Source: Aphelocoma coerulescens (taxonomy: Eukaryota > Chordata > Aves > Passeriformes > Corvidae). From it: DNA of 64,000 nucleotides. The stretch is from the NCBI RefSeq assembly GCF_041296385.1, contig NW_027183525.1, forward strand, positions 124,001 through 188,000. The letters run 5' to 3'. The notes under the pieces were generated by a model. That model was not told the DNA's origin. It saw only the letters and a program-made list of their open reading frames with translations, and searched no databases. The position numbers and the translations under genes are program-made. Within the stretch, counting starts at the first letter, position 1, and each line of letters starts with the position of its first letter. Shown here in pieces: positions 22,381 through 35,913 of the stretch.

Positions 22381-24648
22381 CGTCAGCTTCGCCAGCATCC
22401 CCACGGTCTGCAGAGCTCCCCGAGCTTCTGTGGTGTCACAGTGGAGGCAGGGTTGCATCAGGTTCCATAGCATCAGCACGGTCTCCAGGGCTCCCAGAGG
22501 TTCTGTGGTGTCACAGTGGAGGCAGGGTTGCATCAGGTTCCATAGCATCACCACAGTCTCCAGGGCTCCCTGAGCTTCTGTGGTGTCACAGTGGAGGCAG
22601 GGTTGCATCAGGTTCCATAGCATCAGCACGGTCTCCAGGGCTCCCAGAGGTTCTGTGGTGTCACAGAGGAGGCAGGGTTGCATCAGGTTCCATAGCATCA
22701 CCACGGTCTCCAGGGCTCCCAGAGGTTCTGTGGTGTCACAGAGGAGGCAGGGTTGCATCAGGTTCAATAGCATCAGCACGGTCTCCAGGGCTCCCCTGAG
22801 CTTCTGTGGTGGTGTCACAGAGGAGCCAGGCTTCCTTGTAGTTCCCCAGCATCACAAAGGCTCTCCTGGGAGCCACGGGTCACAAAGCACCGTGGGCTCT
22901 GTGCAGCCCCGCTGTGTCACAATGGCCGCTGGCTTCCACGAGCCCCCGCAGTGTCCCAGTGGGCCCCGTGGCTTTAGGAGTGGGTGGCTGGGAGTTGGTG
23001 CCAGCGGCTGGGGGAGCAGCAGCAGGGACTGTGTGTGGACAGTGCCATGGCCACTTGTGTGGCCACTGGTGTCTCTGTGCCAGGCACAGCCGTGGTGTGT
23101 AACACCGGCTCTGGGTCCTTTGGCTGTGCAGGTGGCAGTCACGGCCTGGAGCAGGGCTGCTCCCGGGGGACAGCCTGGGGCAGGAGGCTGCTGGAGATTC
23201 ATTCCCCACACTCCTTGTCATGAGGTGCTCAGAGTGATTGGAAAGGCTGTTGGCAGCAGGCAGTTCTCTGGGTTCAAGCTGTGGAGCTGTCAGCGGGAAT
23301 GCAAAGGCCAAGCTGGTGAGCCTTTTGTCCTGGTGCCTTTAGTGTGTGAGCAGTCCCTGGTGCCGTTGTCTTTGGATCCTGAGTGTGGGAGAGGCAAGGC
23401 TTAGGATGGTGCGTAGAGCTGAGAAGGAAAGTGCCGAGAGCAGCGTGTGTGCTGCTGCTTTGAGGGGTGCAGTTGAAGTTGTAGGCAGCAAGAGCTTTCT
23501 CAGCTGGCCCTTTTGTGAGCTCTGCTTTTGCCAGATGACTTCCATCTTACCCTCTTACCATCTTAGCCTCTCATTTTTGCATATCCCAAACCCCCTTCCA
23601 AACATCCAGCAGCTGCTTGTAAAGAAGAAGTCCTAGAACAAAAAGCCAGTGCTGCCTTTCATAGCCCCTTTGCTGTCTATGAAGTAGAGGAAAGAAGCTA
23701 GTGAGACGCACTTTCTTTCTCAACTCCATAGAGCGCATCCTTCTCTCAAGGTGGCAGAGTCCTTGGCGGAAGTGAAGCATCTGCAGCTGCAGTTCAGACT
23801 GAGAGATGTGCCAGGACAGGAAACATTTGCTGACCTTCCCTGTTCCCTGTGCAACATGATTCTCGCATCCCAGTCACTTTCACACACCTTCGGTACCCCT
23901 GAGTCCAAGCAGCTAAAGCTCACAGAGACAGAAGTGTCAGGAAGGAAAACGTTGCAAAAGCACCCCCTTCTCTTATCAGCATATAAATTGTGCACAACAG
24001 GCTGCGGCACCGAACCTTCCTTCTCAGATAGACATGCCATCACACTTTTCACTCTTGCAGCTCGGTTGAAAAGCTCCAGCAGCTGCTCCCGCAATAGCAA
24101 AAGGTTCTAGAAGTGAAAGCCAGTTTGGGGCTGCACCTTCTCCTTGCCGCATGTAAGCCACACCAAACTCCCTGATGTACTCTGTCCTCCCCTTCTCAAA
24201 GGAGTAGACGGTGGCATCAGGACACACCTGTGTCCCAGCAGCTGGGTGCCCAGCCGGGAGCAGGAGCAGGGCTGGGGCTGCTCCCAAAGTTGCCCCGCCC
24301 CAATGCCAGAGCCGGACATATGCTGAGGGGGGGCTGGATCAGGCTTTATTGTCCAGCTGCATGCCAGGAGTGAGCACAAAATCTACCTGCATTCTCTGCA
24401 GCATGCCATCCTGGAGCAGAGCCATTGCCAAAGGAAGCCGTGAGCCCGTGCCAAGCCAGTGCCGGAGTGGGATCCTAGCAGCACCTGTGGAAGCCGGGAG
24501 AGAGGAGCCCACCTGGAGCAGGTTCGTGCAGGATTAATCATCCCGTGGCTTCCCACCAGGGTCCTGTTGCTTCCAAAAGGCCCCACAGTGTCACTGTGGC
24601 CCCTCGGTTCCACCAGGTTCCATAGCGTCACTGTGGTGCCCAGGGTTC
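22381..24648 (+). repeat. Monomer U11 (2268 bp, 5 copies)
   Basis: Minisatellite 22426-22801, copy structure as U7. C23896 (GGTACCCCTG) is shared with U12 and U14. T24178 (GATGTACTC) is shared only with U13. It has the ACGTTGC allele near 23951. AATAAA (minus) at 24345-24350. Confidence 0.95.
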
Positions 24649-26916
24649 CGTCAGCTTCGCCAGCATCCCCACGGTCTGCAGAGCTCCCCGAGCTTCTGTG
24701 GTGTCACAGTGGAGGCAGGGTTGCTTCAGGTTCCATAGCATCAGCACGGTCTCCAGGGCTCCCAGAGGTTCTGTGGTGTCACAGTGGAGGCAGGGTTGCA
24801 TCAGGTTCCATAGCATCACCACAGTCTCCAGGGCTCCCTGAGCTTCTGTGGTGTCACAGTGGAGGCAGGGTTGCATCAGGTTCCATAGCATCAGCACGGT
24901 CTCCAGGGCTCCCAGAGGTTCTGTGGTGTCACAGAGGAGGCAGGGTTGCATCAGGTTCCATAGCATCACCATGGTCTCCAGGGCTCCAAGAGCTTCTGTG
25001 GTGTCACAGAGGAGGCAGGGTTGCATCAGGTTCAATAGCATCAGCACGGTCTCCAGGGCTCCCCTGAGCTTCTGTGGTGGTGTCACAGAGGAGCCAGGCT
25101 TCCTTGTAGTTCCCCAGCATCACAAAGGCTCTCCTGGGAGCCACGGGTCACAAAGCACCGTGGGCTCTGTGCAGCCCCGCTGTGTCACAATGGCCGCTGG
25201 CTTCCACGAGCCCCCGCAGTGTCCCAGTGGGCCCCGTGGCTTTAGGAGTGGGTGGCTGGGAGTTGGTGCCAGCGGCTGGGGGAGCAGCAGCAGGGACTGT
25301 GTGTGGACAGTGCCATGGCCACTTGTGTGGCCACTGGTGTCTCTGTGCCAGGCACAGCCGTGGTGTGTAACACCGGCTCTGGGTCCTTTGGCTGTGCAGG
25401 TGGCAGTCACGGCCTGGAGCAGGGCTGCTCCCAGGGGACAGCCTGGGGCAGGAGGCTGCTGGAGATTCATTCCCCACACTCCTTGTCATGAGGTGCTCAG
25501 AGTGATTGGAAAGGCTGTTGGCAGCAGGCAGTTCTCTGGGTTCAAGCTGTGGAGCTGTCAGCGGGAATGCAAAGGCCAAGCTGGTGAGCCTTTTGTCCTG
25601 GTGCCTTTAGTGTGTGAGCAGTCCCTGGTGCCGTTGTCTTTGGATCCTGAGTGTGGGAGAGGCAAGGCTTAGGATGGTGCGTAGAGCTGAGAAGGAAAGT
25701 GCCGAGAGCAGCGTGTGTGCTGCTGCTTTGAGGGGTGCAGTTGAAGTTGTAGGCAGCAAGAGCTTTCTCAGCTGGCCCTTTTGTGAGCTCTGCTTTTGCC
25801 AGATGACTTCCATCTTACCCTCTTACCATCTTAGCCTCTCATTTTTGCATATCCCAAACCCCCTTCCAAACATCCAGCAGCTGCTTGTAAAGAAGAAGTC
25901 CTAGAACAAAAAGCCAGTGCTGCCTTTCATAGCCCCTTTGCTGTCTATGAAGTAGAGGAAAGAAGCTAGTGAGACGCACTTTCTTTCTCAACTCCATAGA
26001 GCGCATCCTTCTCTCAAGGTGGCAGAGTCCTTGGCAGAAGTGAAGCATCTGCAGCTGCAGTTCAGACTGAGAGATGTGCCAGGACAGGAAACATTTGCTG
26101 ACCTTCCCTGTTCCCTGTGCAACATGATTCTCGCATCCCAGTCACTTTCACACACCTTCGGTACCCCTGAGTCCAAGCAGCTAAAGCTCACAGAGACAGA
26201 AGTGTCAGGAAGGAAAACGTTGCAAAAGCACCCCCTTCTCTTATCAGCATATAAATTGTGCACAACAGGCTGCGGCACCGAACCTTCCTTCTCAGATAGA
26301 CATGCCATCACACTTTTCACTCTTGCAGCTCGGTTGAAAAGCTCCAGCAGCTGCTCCCGCAATAGCAAAAGGTTCTAGAAGTGAAAGCCAGTTTGGGGCT
26401 GCACCTTCTCCTTGCCGCATGTAAGCCACACCAAACTCCCTGATGCACTCTGTCCTCCCCTTCTCAAAGGAGTAGACGGTGGCATCAGGACACACCTGTG
26501 TCCCAGCAGCTGGGTGCCCAGCCGGGAGCAGGAGCAGGGCTGGGGCTGCTCCCAAAGTTGCCCCGCCCCAATGCCAGAGCCGGACATATGCTGAGGGGGG
26601 GCTGGATCAGGCTTTATTGTCCAGCTGCATGCCAGGAGTGAGCACAAAATCTACCTGCATTCTCTGCAGCATGCCATCCTGGAGCAGAGCCATTGCCAAA
26701 GGAAGCCGTGAGCCCGTGCCAAGCCAGTGCCGGAGTGGGATCCTAGCAGCACCTGTGGAAGCCGGGAGAGAGGAGCCCACCTGGAGCAGGTTCGTGCAGG
26801 ATTAATCATCCCGTGGCTTCCCACCAGGGTCCTGTTGCTTCCAAAAGGCCCCACAGTGTCACTGTGGCCCCTCGGTTCCACCAGGTTCCATAGCGTCACT
26901 GTGGTGCCCAGGGTTC
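24649..26916 (+). repeat. Monomer U12 (2268 bp, 5 copies)
   Basis: Minisatellite 24694-25069. T24725 (TTGCTTCAGG, copy 1) is shared with U14 and U17. ACCATGG in copy 4 (near 24970) is private. A25433 and C26164 are shared with U14. A26036 (TTGGCAGAAG, a CpG transition) is shared with U15. AATAAA (minus) at 26613-26618. Confidence 0.95.
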
Positions 26917-29184
26917 CGTCAGCTTCGCCAGCATCCCCACGGTCTGCAGAGCTCCCCGAGCTTCTGTGGTGTCACAGTGGAGGCAGGGTTGCATCAGGTT
27001 CCATAGCATCAGCACGGTCTCCAGGGCTCCCAGAGGTTCTGTGGTGTCACAGTGGAGGCAGGGTTGCATCAGGTTCCATAGCATCACCACAGTCTCCAGG
27101 GCTCCCTGAGCTTCTGTGGTGTCACAGTGGAGGCAGGGTTGCATCAGGTTCCATAGCATCAGCACGGTCTCCAGGGCTCCCAGAGGTTCTGTGGTGTCAC
27201 AGAGGAGGCAGGGTTGCATCAGGTTCCATAGCATCAGCACGGTCTCCAGGGCTCCAAGAGCTTCTGTGGTGTCACAGAGGAGGCAGGGTTGCATCAGGTT
27301 CAATAGCATCAGCACGGTCTCCAGGGCTCCCCTGAGCTTCTGTGGTGGTGTCACAGAGGAGCCAGGCTTCCTTGTAGTTCCCCAGCATCACAAAGGCTCT
27401 CCTGGGAGCCACGGGTCACAAAGCACCGTGGGCTCTGTGCAGCCCCGCTGTGTCACAATGGCCGCTGGCGTCCACGAGCCCCCGCAGTGTCCCAGTGGGC
27501 CCCGTGGCTTTAGGAGTGGGTGGCTGGGAGTTGGTGCCAGCGGCTGGGGGAGCAGCAGCAGGGACTGTGTGTGGACAGTGCCATGGCCACTTGTGTGGCC
27601 ACTGGTGTCTCTGTGCCAGGCACAGCCGTGGTGTGTAACACCGGCTCTGGGTCCTTTGGCTGTGCAGGTGGCAGTCACGGCCTGGAGCAGGGCTGCTCCC
27701 GGGGGACAGCCTGGGGCAGGAGGCTGCTGGAGATTCATTCCCCACACTCCTTGTCATGAGGTGCTCAGAGTGATTGGAAAGGCTGTTGGCAGCAGGCAGT
27801 TCTCTGGGTTCAAGCTGTGGAGCTGTCAGCGGGAATGCAAAGGCCAAGCTGGTGAGCCTTTTGTCCTGGTGCCTTTAGTGTGTGAGCAGTCCCTGGTGCC
27901 GTTGTCTTTGGATCCTGAGTGTGGGAGAGGCAAGGCTTAGGATGGTGCGTAGAGCTGAGAAGGAAAGTGCCGAGAGCAGCGTGTGTGCTGCTGCTTTGAG
28001 GGGTGCAGTTGAAGTTGTAGGCAGCAAGAGCTTTCTCAGCTGGCCCTTTTGTGAGCTCTGCTTTTGCCAGATGACTTCCATCTTACCCTCTTACCATCTT
28101 AGCCTCTCATTTTTGCATATCCCAAACCCCCTTCCAAACATCCAGCAGCTGCTTGTAAAGAAGAAGTCCTAGAACAAAAAGCCAGTGCTGCCTTTCATAG
28201 CCCCTTTGCTGTCTATGAAGTAGAGGAAAGAAGCTAGTGAGACGCACTTTCTTTCTCAACTCCATAGAGCGCATCCTTCTCTCAAGGTGGCAGAGTCCTT
28301 GGCGGAAGTGAAGCATCTGCAGCTGCAGTTCAGACTGAGAGATGTGCCAGGACAGGAAACATTTGCTGACCTTCCCTGTTCCCTGTGCAACATGATTCTC
28401 GCATCCCAGTCACTTTCACATACCTTCGGTATCCCTGAGTCCAAGCAGCTAAAGCTCACAGAGACAGAAGTGTCAGGAAGGAAAACGTTGCAAAAGCACC
28501 CCCTTCTCTTATCAGCATATAAATTGTGCACAACAGGCTGCGGCACCGAACCTTCCTTCTCAGATAGACATGCCATCACACTTTTCACTCTTGCAGCTCG
28601 GTTGAAAAGCTCCAGCAGCTGCTCCCGCAATAGCAAAAGGTTCTAGAAGTGAAAGCCAGTTTGGGGCTGCACCTTCTCCTTGCCGCATGTAAGCCACACC
28701 AAACTCCCTGATGTACTCTGTCCTCCCCTTCTCAAAGGAGTAGACGGTGGCATCAGGACACACCTGTGTCCCAGCAGCTGGGTGCCCAGCCGGGAGCAGG
28801 AGCAGGGCTGGGGCTGCTCCCAAAGTTGCCCCGCCCCAATGCCAGAGCCGGACATATGCTGAGGGGGGGCTGGATCAGGCTTTATTGTCCAGCTGCATGC
28901 CAGGAGTGAGCACAAAATCTACCTGCATTCTCTGCAGCATGCCATCCTGGAGCAGAGCCATTGCCAAAGGAAGCCGTGAGCCCGTGCCAAGCCAGTGCCG
29001 GAGTGGGATCCTAGCAGCACCTGTGGAAGCCGGGAGAGAGGAGCCCACCTGGAGCAGGTTCGTGCAGGATTAATCATCCCGTGGCTTCCCACCAGGGTCC
29101 TGTTGCTTCCAAAAGGCCCCACAGTGTCACTGTGGCCCCTCGGTTCCACCAGGTTCCATAGCGTCACTGTGGTGCCCAGGGTTC
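26917..29184 (+). repeat. Monomer U13 (2268 bp, 5 copies)
   Basis: Minisatellite 26962-27337, with AGCACGG in copy 4. GCTGGCGTCCACG near 27470 is private. T28714 (GATGTACTC) is shared only with U11, but the GGTATCCCTG allele differs from U11. The match to U11 therefore begins inside the unit. AATAAA (minus) at 28881-28886. Confidence 0.95.
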
Positions 29185-31452
29185 CGTCAGCTTCGCCAGC
29201 ATCCCCACGGTCTGCAGAGCTCCCCGAGCTTCTGTGGTGTCACAGTGGAGGCAGGGTTGCTTCAGGTTCCATAGCATCAGCACGGTCTCCAGGGCTCCCA
29301 GAGGTTCTGTGGTGTCACAGTGGAGGCAGGGTTGCATCAGGTTCCATAGCATCACCACAGTCTCCAGGGCTCCCTGAGCTTCTGTGGTGTCACAGTGGAG
29401 GCAGGGTTGCATCAGGTTCCATAGCATCAGCACGGTCTCCAGGGCTCCCAGAGGTTCTGTGGTGTCACAGAGGAGGCAGGGTTGCATCAGGTTCCATAGC
29501 ATCACCACGGTCTCCAGGGCTCCAAGAGCTTCTGTGGTGTCACAGAGGAGGCAGGGTTGCATCAGGTTCAATAGCATCAGCACGGTCTCCAGGGCTCCCC
29601 TGAGCTTCTGTGGTGGTGTCACAGAGGAGCCAGGCTTCCTTGTAGTTCCCCAGCATCACAAAGGCTCTCCTGGGAGCCACGGGTCACAAAGCACCGTGGG
29701 CTCTGTGCAGCCCCGCTGTGTCACAATGGCCGCTGGCTTCCACGAGCCCCCGCAGTGTCCCAGTGGGCCCCGTGGCTTTAGGAGTGGGTGGCTGGGAGTT
29801 GGTGCCAGCGGCTGGGGGAGCAGCAGCAGGGACTGTGTGTGGACAGTGCCATGGCCACTTGTGTGGCCACTGGTGTCTCTGTGCCAGGCACAGCCGTGGT
29901 GTGTAACACCGGCTCTGGGTCCTTTGGCTGTGCAGGTGGCAGTCACGGCCTGGAGCAGGGCTGCTCCCAGGGGACAGCCTGGGGCAGGAGGCTGCTGGAG
30001 ATTCATTCCCCACACTCCTTGTCATGAGGTGCTCAGAGTGATTGGAAAGGCTGTTGGCAGCAGGCAGTTCTCTGGGTTCAAGCTGTGGAGCTGTCAGCGG
30101 GAATGCAAAGGCCAAGCTGGTGAGCCTTTTGTCCTGGTGCCTTTAGTGTGTGAGCAGTCCCTGGTGCCGTTGTCTTTGGATCCTGAGTGTGGGAGAGGCA
30201 AGGCTTAGGATGGTGCGTAGAGCTGAGAAGGAAAGTGCCGAGAGCAGCGTGTGTGCTGCTGCTTTGAGGGGTGCAGTTGAAGTTGTAGGCAGCAAGAGCT
30301 TTCTCAGCTGGCCCTTTTGTGAGCTCTGCTTTTGCCAGATGACTTCCATCTTACCCTCTTACCATCTTAGCCTCTCATTTTTGCATATCCCAAACCCCCT
30401 TCCAAACATCCAGCAGCTGCTTGTAAAGAAGAAGTCCTAGAACAAAAAGCCAGTGCTGCCTTTCATAGCCCCTTTGCTGTCTATGAAGTAGAGGAAAGAA
30501 GCTAGTGAGACGCACTTTCTTTCTCAACTCCATAGAGCGCATCCTTCTCTCAAGGTGGCAGAGTCCTTGGCGGAAGTGAAGCATCTGCAGCTGCAGTTCA
30601 GACTGAGAGATGTGCCAGGACAGGAAACATTTGCTGACCTTCCCTGTTCCCTGTGCAACATGATTCTCGCATCCCAGTCACTTTCACACACCTTCGGTAC
30701 CCCTGAGTCCAAGCAGCTAAAGCTCACAGAGACAGAAGTGTCAGGAAGGAAAACGTTGCAAAAGCACCCCCTTCTCTTATCAGCATATAAATTGTGCACA
30801 ACAGGCTGCGGCACCGAACCTTCCTTCTCAGATAGACATGCCATCACACTTTTCACTCTTGCAGCTCGGTTGAAAAGCTCCAGCAGCTGCTCCCGCAATA
30901 GCAAAAGGTTCTAGAAGTGAAAGCCAGTTTGGGGCTGCACCTTCTCCTTGCCGCATGTAAGCCACACCAAACTCCCTGATGCACTCTGTCCTCCCCTTCT
31001 CAAAGGAGTAGACGGTGGCATCAGGACACACCTGTGTCCCAGCAGCTGGGTGCCCAGCCGGGAGCAGGAGCAGGGCTGGGGCTGCTCCCAAAGTTGCCCC
31101 GCCCCAATGCCAGAGCCGGACATATGCTGAGGGGGGGCTGGATCAGGCTTTATTGTCCAGCTGCATGCCAGGAGTGAGCACAAAATCTACCTGCATTCTC
31201 TGCAGCATGCCATCCTGGAGCAGAGCCATTGCCAAAGGAAGCCGTGAGCCCGTGCCAAGCCAGTGCCGGAGTGGGATCCTAGCAGCACCTGTGGAAGCCG
31301 GGAGAGAGGAGCCCACCTGGAGCAGGTTCGTGCAGGATTAATCATCCCGTGGCTTCCCACCAGGGTCCTGTTGCTTCCAAAAGGCCCCACAGTGTCACTG
31401 TGGCCCCTCGGTTCCACCAGGTTCCATAGCGTCACTGTGGTGCCCAGGGTTC
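29185..31452 (+). repeat. Monomer U14 (2268 bp, 5 copies)
   Basis: Minisatellite 29230-29605. T29261, A29969 and C30700 repeat the markers of U12 at an offset of 4,536 bp (two units). It lacks U12's A26036 and ACCATGG, so U12 changed later or the copies were partly converted. AATAAA (minus) at 31149-31154. Confidence 0.95.
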
Positions 31453-33720
31453 CGTCAGCTTCGCCAGCATCCCCACGGTCTGCAGAGCTCCCCGAGCTTC
31501 TGTGGTGTCACAGTGGAGGCAGGGTTGCATCAGGTTCCATAGCATCAGCACGGTCTCCAGGGCTCCCAGAGGTTCTGTGGTGTCACAGTGGAGGCAGGGT
31601 TGCATCAGGTTCCATAGCATCACCACAGTCTCCAGGGCTCCCTGAGCTTCTGTGGTGTCACAGTGGAGGCAGGGTTGCATCAGGTTCCATAGCATCAGCA
31701 CGGTCTCCAGGGCTCCCAGAGGTTCTGTGGTGTCACAGAGGAGGCAGGGTTGCATCAGGTTCCATAGCATCACCACGGTCTCCAGGGCTCCAAGAGCTTC
31801 TGTGGTGTCACAGAGGAGGCAGGGTTGCATCAGGTTCAATAGCATCAGCACGGTCTCCAGGGCTCCCCTGAGCTTCTGTGGTGGTGTCACAGAGGAGCCA
31901 GGCTTCCTTGTAGTTCCCCAGCATCACAAAGGCTCTCCTGGGAGCCACGGGTCACAAAGCACCGTGGGCTCTGTGCAGCCCCGCTGTGTCACAATGGCCG
32001 CTGGCTTCCATGAGCCCCCGCAGTGTCCCAGTGGGCCCCGTGGCTTTAGGAGTGGGTGGCTGGGAGTTGGTGCCAGCGGCTGGGGGAGCAGCAGCAGGGA
32101 CTGTGTGTGGACAGTGCCATGGCCACTTGTGTGGCCACTGGTGTCTCTGTGCCAGGCACAGCCGTGGTGTGTAACACCGGCTCTGGGTCCTTTGGCTGTG
32201 CAGGTGGCAGTCACGGCCTGGAGCAGGGCTGCTCCCGGGGGACAGCCTGGGGCAGGAGGCTGCTGGAGATTCATTCCCCACACTCCTTGTCATGAGGTGC
32301 TCAGAGTGATTGGAAAGGCTGTTGGCAGCAGGCAGTTCTCTGGGTTCAAGCTGTGGAGCTGTCAGCGGGAATGCAAAGGCCAAGCTGGTGAGCCTTTTGT
32401 CCTGGTGCCTTTAGTGTGTGAGCAGTCCCTGGTGCCGTTGTCTTTGGATCCTGAGTGTGGGAGAGGCAAGGCTTAGGATGGTGCGTAGAGCTGAGAAGGA
32501 AAGTGCCGAGAGCAGCGTGTGTGCTGCTGCTTTGAGGGGTGCAGTTGAAGTTGTAGGCAGCAAGAGCTTTCTCAGCTGGCCCTTTTGTGAGCTCTGCTTT
32601 TGCCAGATGACTTCCATCTTACCCTCTTACCATCTTAGCCTCTCATTTTTGCATATCCCAAACCCCCTTCCAAACATCCAGCAGCTGCTTGTAAAGAAGA
32701 AGTCCTAGAACAAAAAGCCAGTGCTGCCTTTCATAGCCCCTTTGCTGTCTATGAAGTAGAGGAAAGAAGCTAGTGAGACGCACTTTCTTTCTCAACTCCA
32801 TAGAGCGCATCCTTCTCTCAAGGTGGCAGAGTCCTTGGCAGAAGTGAAGCATCTGCAGCTGCAGTTCAGACTGAGAGATGTGCCAGGACAGGAAACATTT
32901 GCTGACCTTCCCTGTTCCCTGTGCAACATGATTCTCGCATCCCAGTCACTTTCACATACCTTCGGTATCCCTGAGTCCAAGCAGCTAAAGCTCACAGAGA
33001 CAGAAGTGTCAGGAAGGAAAACGTTGCAAAAGCACCCCCTTCTCTTATCAGCATATAAATTGTGCACAACAGGCTGCGGCACCGAACCTTCCTTCTCAGA
33101 TAGACATGCCATCACACTTTTCACTCTTGCAGCTCGGTTGAAAAGCTCCAGCAGCTGCTCCCGCAATAGCAAAAGGTTCTAGAAGTGAAAGCCAGTTTGG
33201 GGCTGCACCTTCTCCTTGCCGCATGTAAGCCACACCAAACTCCCTGATGCACTCTGTCCTCCCCTTCTCAAAGGAGTAGACGGTGGCATCAGGACACACC
33301 TGTGTCCCAGCAGCTGGGTGCCCAGCCGGGAGCAGGAGCAGGGCTGGGGCTGCTCCCAAAGTTGCCCCGCCCCAATGCCAGAGCCGGACATATGCTGAGG
33401 GGGGGCTGGATCAGGCTTTATTGTCCAGCTGCATGCCAGGAGTGAGCACAAAATCTACCTGCATTCTCTGCAGCATGCCATCCTGGAGCAGAGCCATTGC
33501 CAAAGGAAGCCGTGAGCCCGTGCCAAGCCAGTGCCGGAGTGGGATCCTAGCAGCACCTGTGGAAGCCGGGAGAGAGGAGCCCACCTGGAGCAGGTTCGTG
33601 CAGGATTAATCATCCCGTGGCTTCCCACCAGGGTCCTGTTGCTTCCAAAAGGCCCCACAGTGTCACTGTGGCCCCTCGGTTCCACCAGGTTCCATAGCGT
33701 CACTGTGGTGCCCAGGGTTC
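31453..33720 (+). repeat. Monomer U15 (2268 bp, 5 copies)
   Basis: Minisatellite 31498-31873, standard copy order. T32011 (TTCCATGAGCC, a CpG transition) is shared only with U19. A32840 (TTGGCAGAAG) is shared with U12. It has the ACGTTGC allele near 33025. AATAAA (minus) at 33417-33422. Confidence 0.95.
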
Positions 33721-35913
33721 CGTCAGCTTCGCCAGCATCCCCACGGTCTGCAGAGCTCCCCGAGCTTCTGTGGTGTCACAGTGGAGGCAGGGTTGCATCA
33801 GGTTCCATAGCATCAGCACGGTCTCCAGGGCTCCCAGAGGTTCTGTGGTGTCACAGTGGAGGCAGGGTTGCATCAGGTTCCATAGCATCACCACAGTCTC
33901 CAGGGCTCCCTGAGCTTCTGTGGTGTCACAGTGGAGGCAGGGTTGCATCAGGTTCCATAGCATCAGCACGGTCTCCAGGGCTCCCAGAGGTTCTGTGGTG
34001 TCACAGAGGAGGCAGGGTTGCATCAGGTTCCATAGCATCAGCACGGTCTCCAGGGCTCCCCTGAGCTTCTGTGGTGGTGTCACAGAGGAGCCAGGCTTCC
34101 TTGTAGTTCCCCAGCATCACAAAGGCTCTCCTGGGAGCCACGGGTCACAAAGCACCGTGGGCTCTGTGCAGCCCCGCTGTGTCACAATGGCCGCTGGCTT
34201 CCACGAGCCCCCGCAGTGTCCCAGTGGGCCCCGTGGCTTTAGGAGTGGGTGGCTGGGAGTTGGTGCCAGCGGCTGGGGGAGCAGCAGCAGGGACTGTGTG
34301 TGGACAGTGCCATGGCCACTTGTGTGGCCACTGGTGTCTCTGTGCCAGGCACAGCCGTGGTGTGTAACACCGGCTCTGGGTCCTTTGGCTGTGCAGGTGG
34401 CAGTCACGGCCTGGAGGAGGGCTGCTCCCGGGGGACAGCCTGGGGCAGGAGGCTGCTGGAGATTCATTCCCCACACTCCTTGTCATGAGGTGCTCAGAGT
34501 GATTGGAAAGGCTGTTGGCAGCAGGCAGTTCTCTGGGTTCAAGCTGTGGAGCTGTCAGCGGGAATGCAAAGGCCAAGCTGGTGAGCCTTTTGTCCTGGTG
34601 CCTTTAGTGTGTGAGCAGTCCCTGGTGCCGTTGTCTTTGGATCCTGAGTGTGGGAGAGGCAAGGCTTAGGATGGTGCGTAGAGCTGAGAAGGAAAGTGCC
34701 GAGAGCAGCGTGTGTGCTGCTGCTTTGAGGGGTGCAGTTGAAGTTGTAGGCAGCAAGAGCTTTCTCAGCTGGCCCTTTTGTGAGCTCTGCTTTTGCCAGA
34801 TGACTTCCATCTTACCCTCTTACCATCTTAGCCTCTCATTTTTGCATATCCCAAACCCCCTTCCAAACATCCAGCAGCTGCTTGTAAAGAAGAAGTCCTA
34901 GAACAAAAAGCCAGTGCTGCCTTTCATAGCCCCTTTGCTGTCTATGAAGTAGAGGAAAGAAGCTAGTGAGACGCACTTTCTTTCTCAACTCCATAGAGCG
35001 CATCCTTCTCTCAAGGTGGCAGAGTCCTTGGCGGAAGTGAAGCATCTGCAGCTGCAGTTCAGACTGAGAGATGTGCCAGGACAGGAAACATTTGCTGACC
35101 TTCCCTGTTCCCTGTGCAACATGATTCTCGCATCCCAGTCACTTTCACATACCTTCGGTATCCCTGAGTCCAAGCAGCTAAAGCTCACAGAGACAGAAGT
35201 GTCAGGAAGGAAAACGTTGCAAAAGCACCCCCTTCTCTTATCAGCATATAAATTGTGCACAACAGGCTGCGGCACCGAACCTTCCTTCTCAGATAGACAT
35301 GCCATCACACTTTTCACTCTTGCAGCTCGGTTGAAAAGCTCCAGCAGCTGCTCCCGCAATAGCAAAAGGTTCTAGAAGTGAAAGCCAGTTTGGGGCTGCA
35401 CCTTCTCCTTGCCGCATGTAAGCCACACCAAACTCCCTGATGCACTCTGTCCTCCCCTTCTCAAAGGAGTAGACGGTGGCATCAGGACACACCTGTGTCC
35501 CAGCAGCTGGGTGCCCAGCCGGGAGCAGGAGCAGGGCTGGGGCTGCTCCCAAAGTTGCCCCGCCCCAATGCCAGAGCCGGACATATGCTGAGGGGGGGCT
35601 GGATCAGGCTTTATTGTCCAGCTGCATGCCAGGAGTGAGCACAAAATCTACCTGCATTCTCTGCAGCATGCCATCCTGGAGCAGAGCCATTGCCAAAGGA
35701 AGCCGTGAGCCCGTGCCAAGCCAGTGCCGGAGTGGGATCCTAGCAGCACCTGTGGAAGCCGGGAGAGAGGAGCCCACCTGGAGCAGGTTCGTGCAGGATT
35801 AATCATCCCGTGGCTTCCCACCAGGGTCCTGTTGCTTCCAAAAGGCCCCACAGTGTCACTGTGGCCCCTCGGTTCCACCAGGTTCCATAGCGTCACTGTG
35901 GTGCCCAGGGTTC
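33721..35913 (+). repeat. Monomer U16 (2193 bp, 4 copies), twin of U18
   Basis: Minisatellite 33766-34066. The last copy has GGTTCCATAG instead of GGTTCAATAG, as in U18-U21. G34417 (CTGGAGGAGGG) is shared only with U18. Compared with U18, the difference noticed is GCCGTGAGC here against GCCGTCAGC there. AATAAA (minus) at 35610-35615. Confidence 0.95.
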
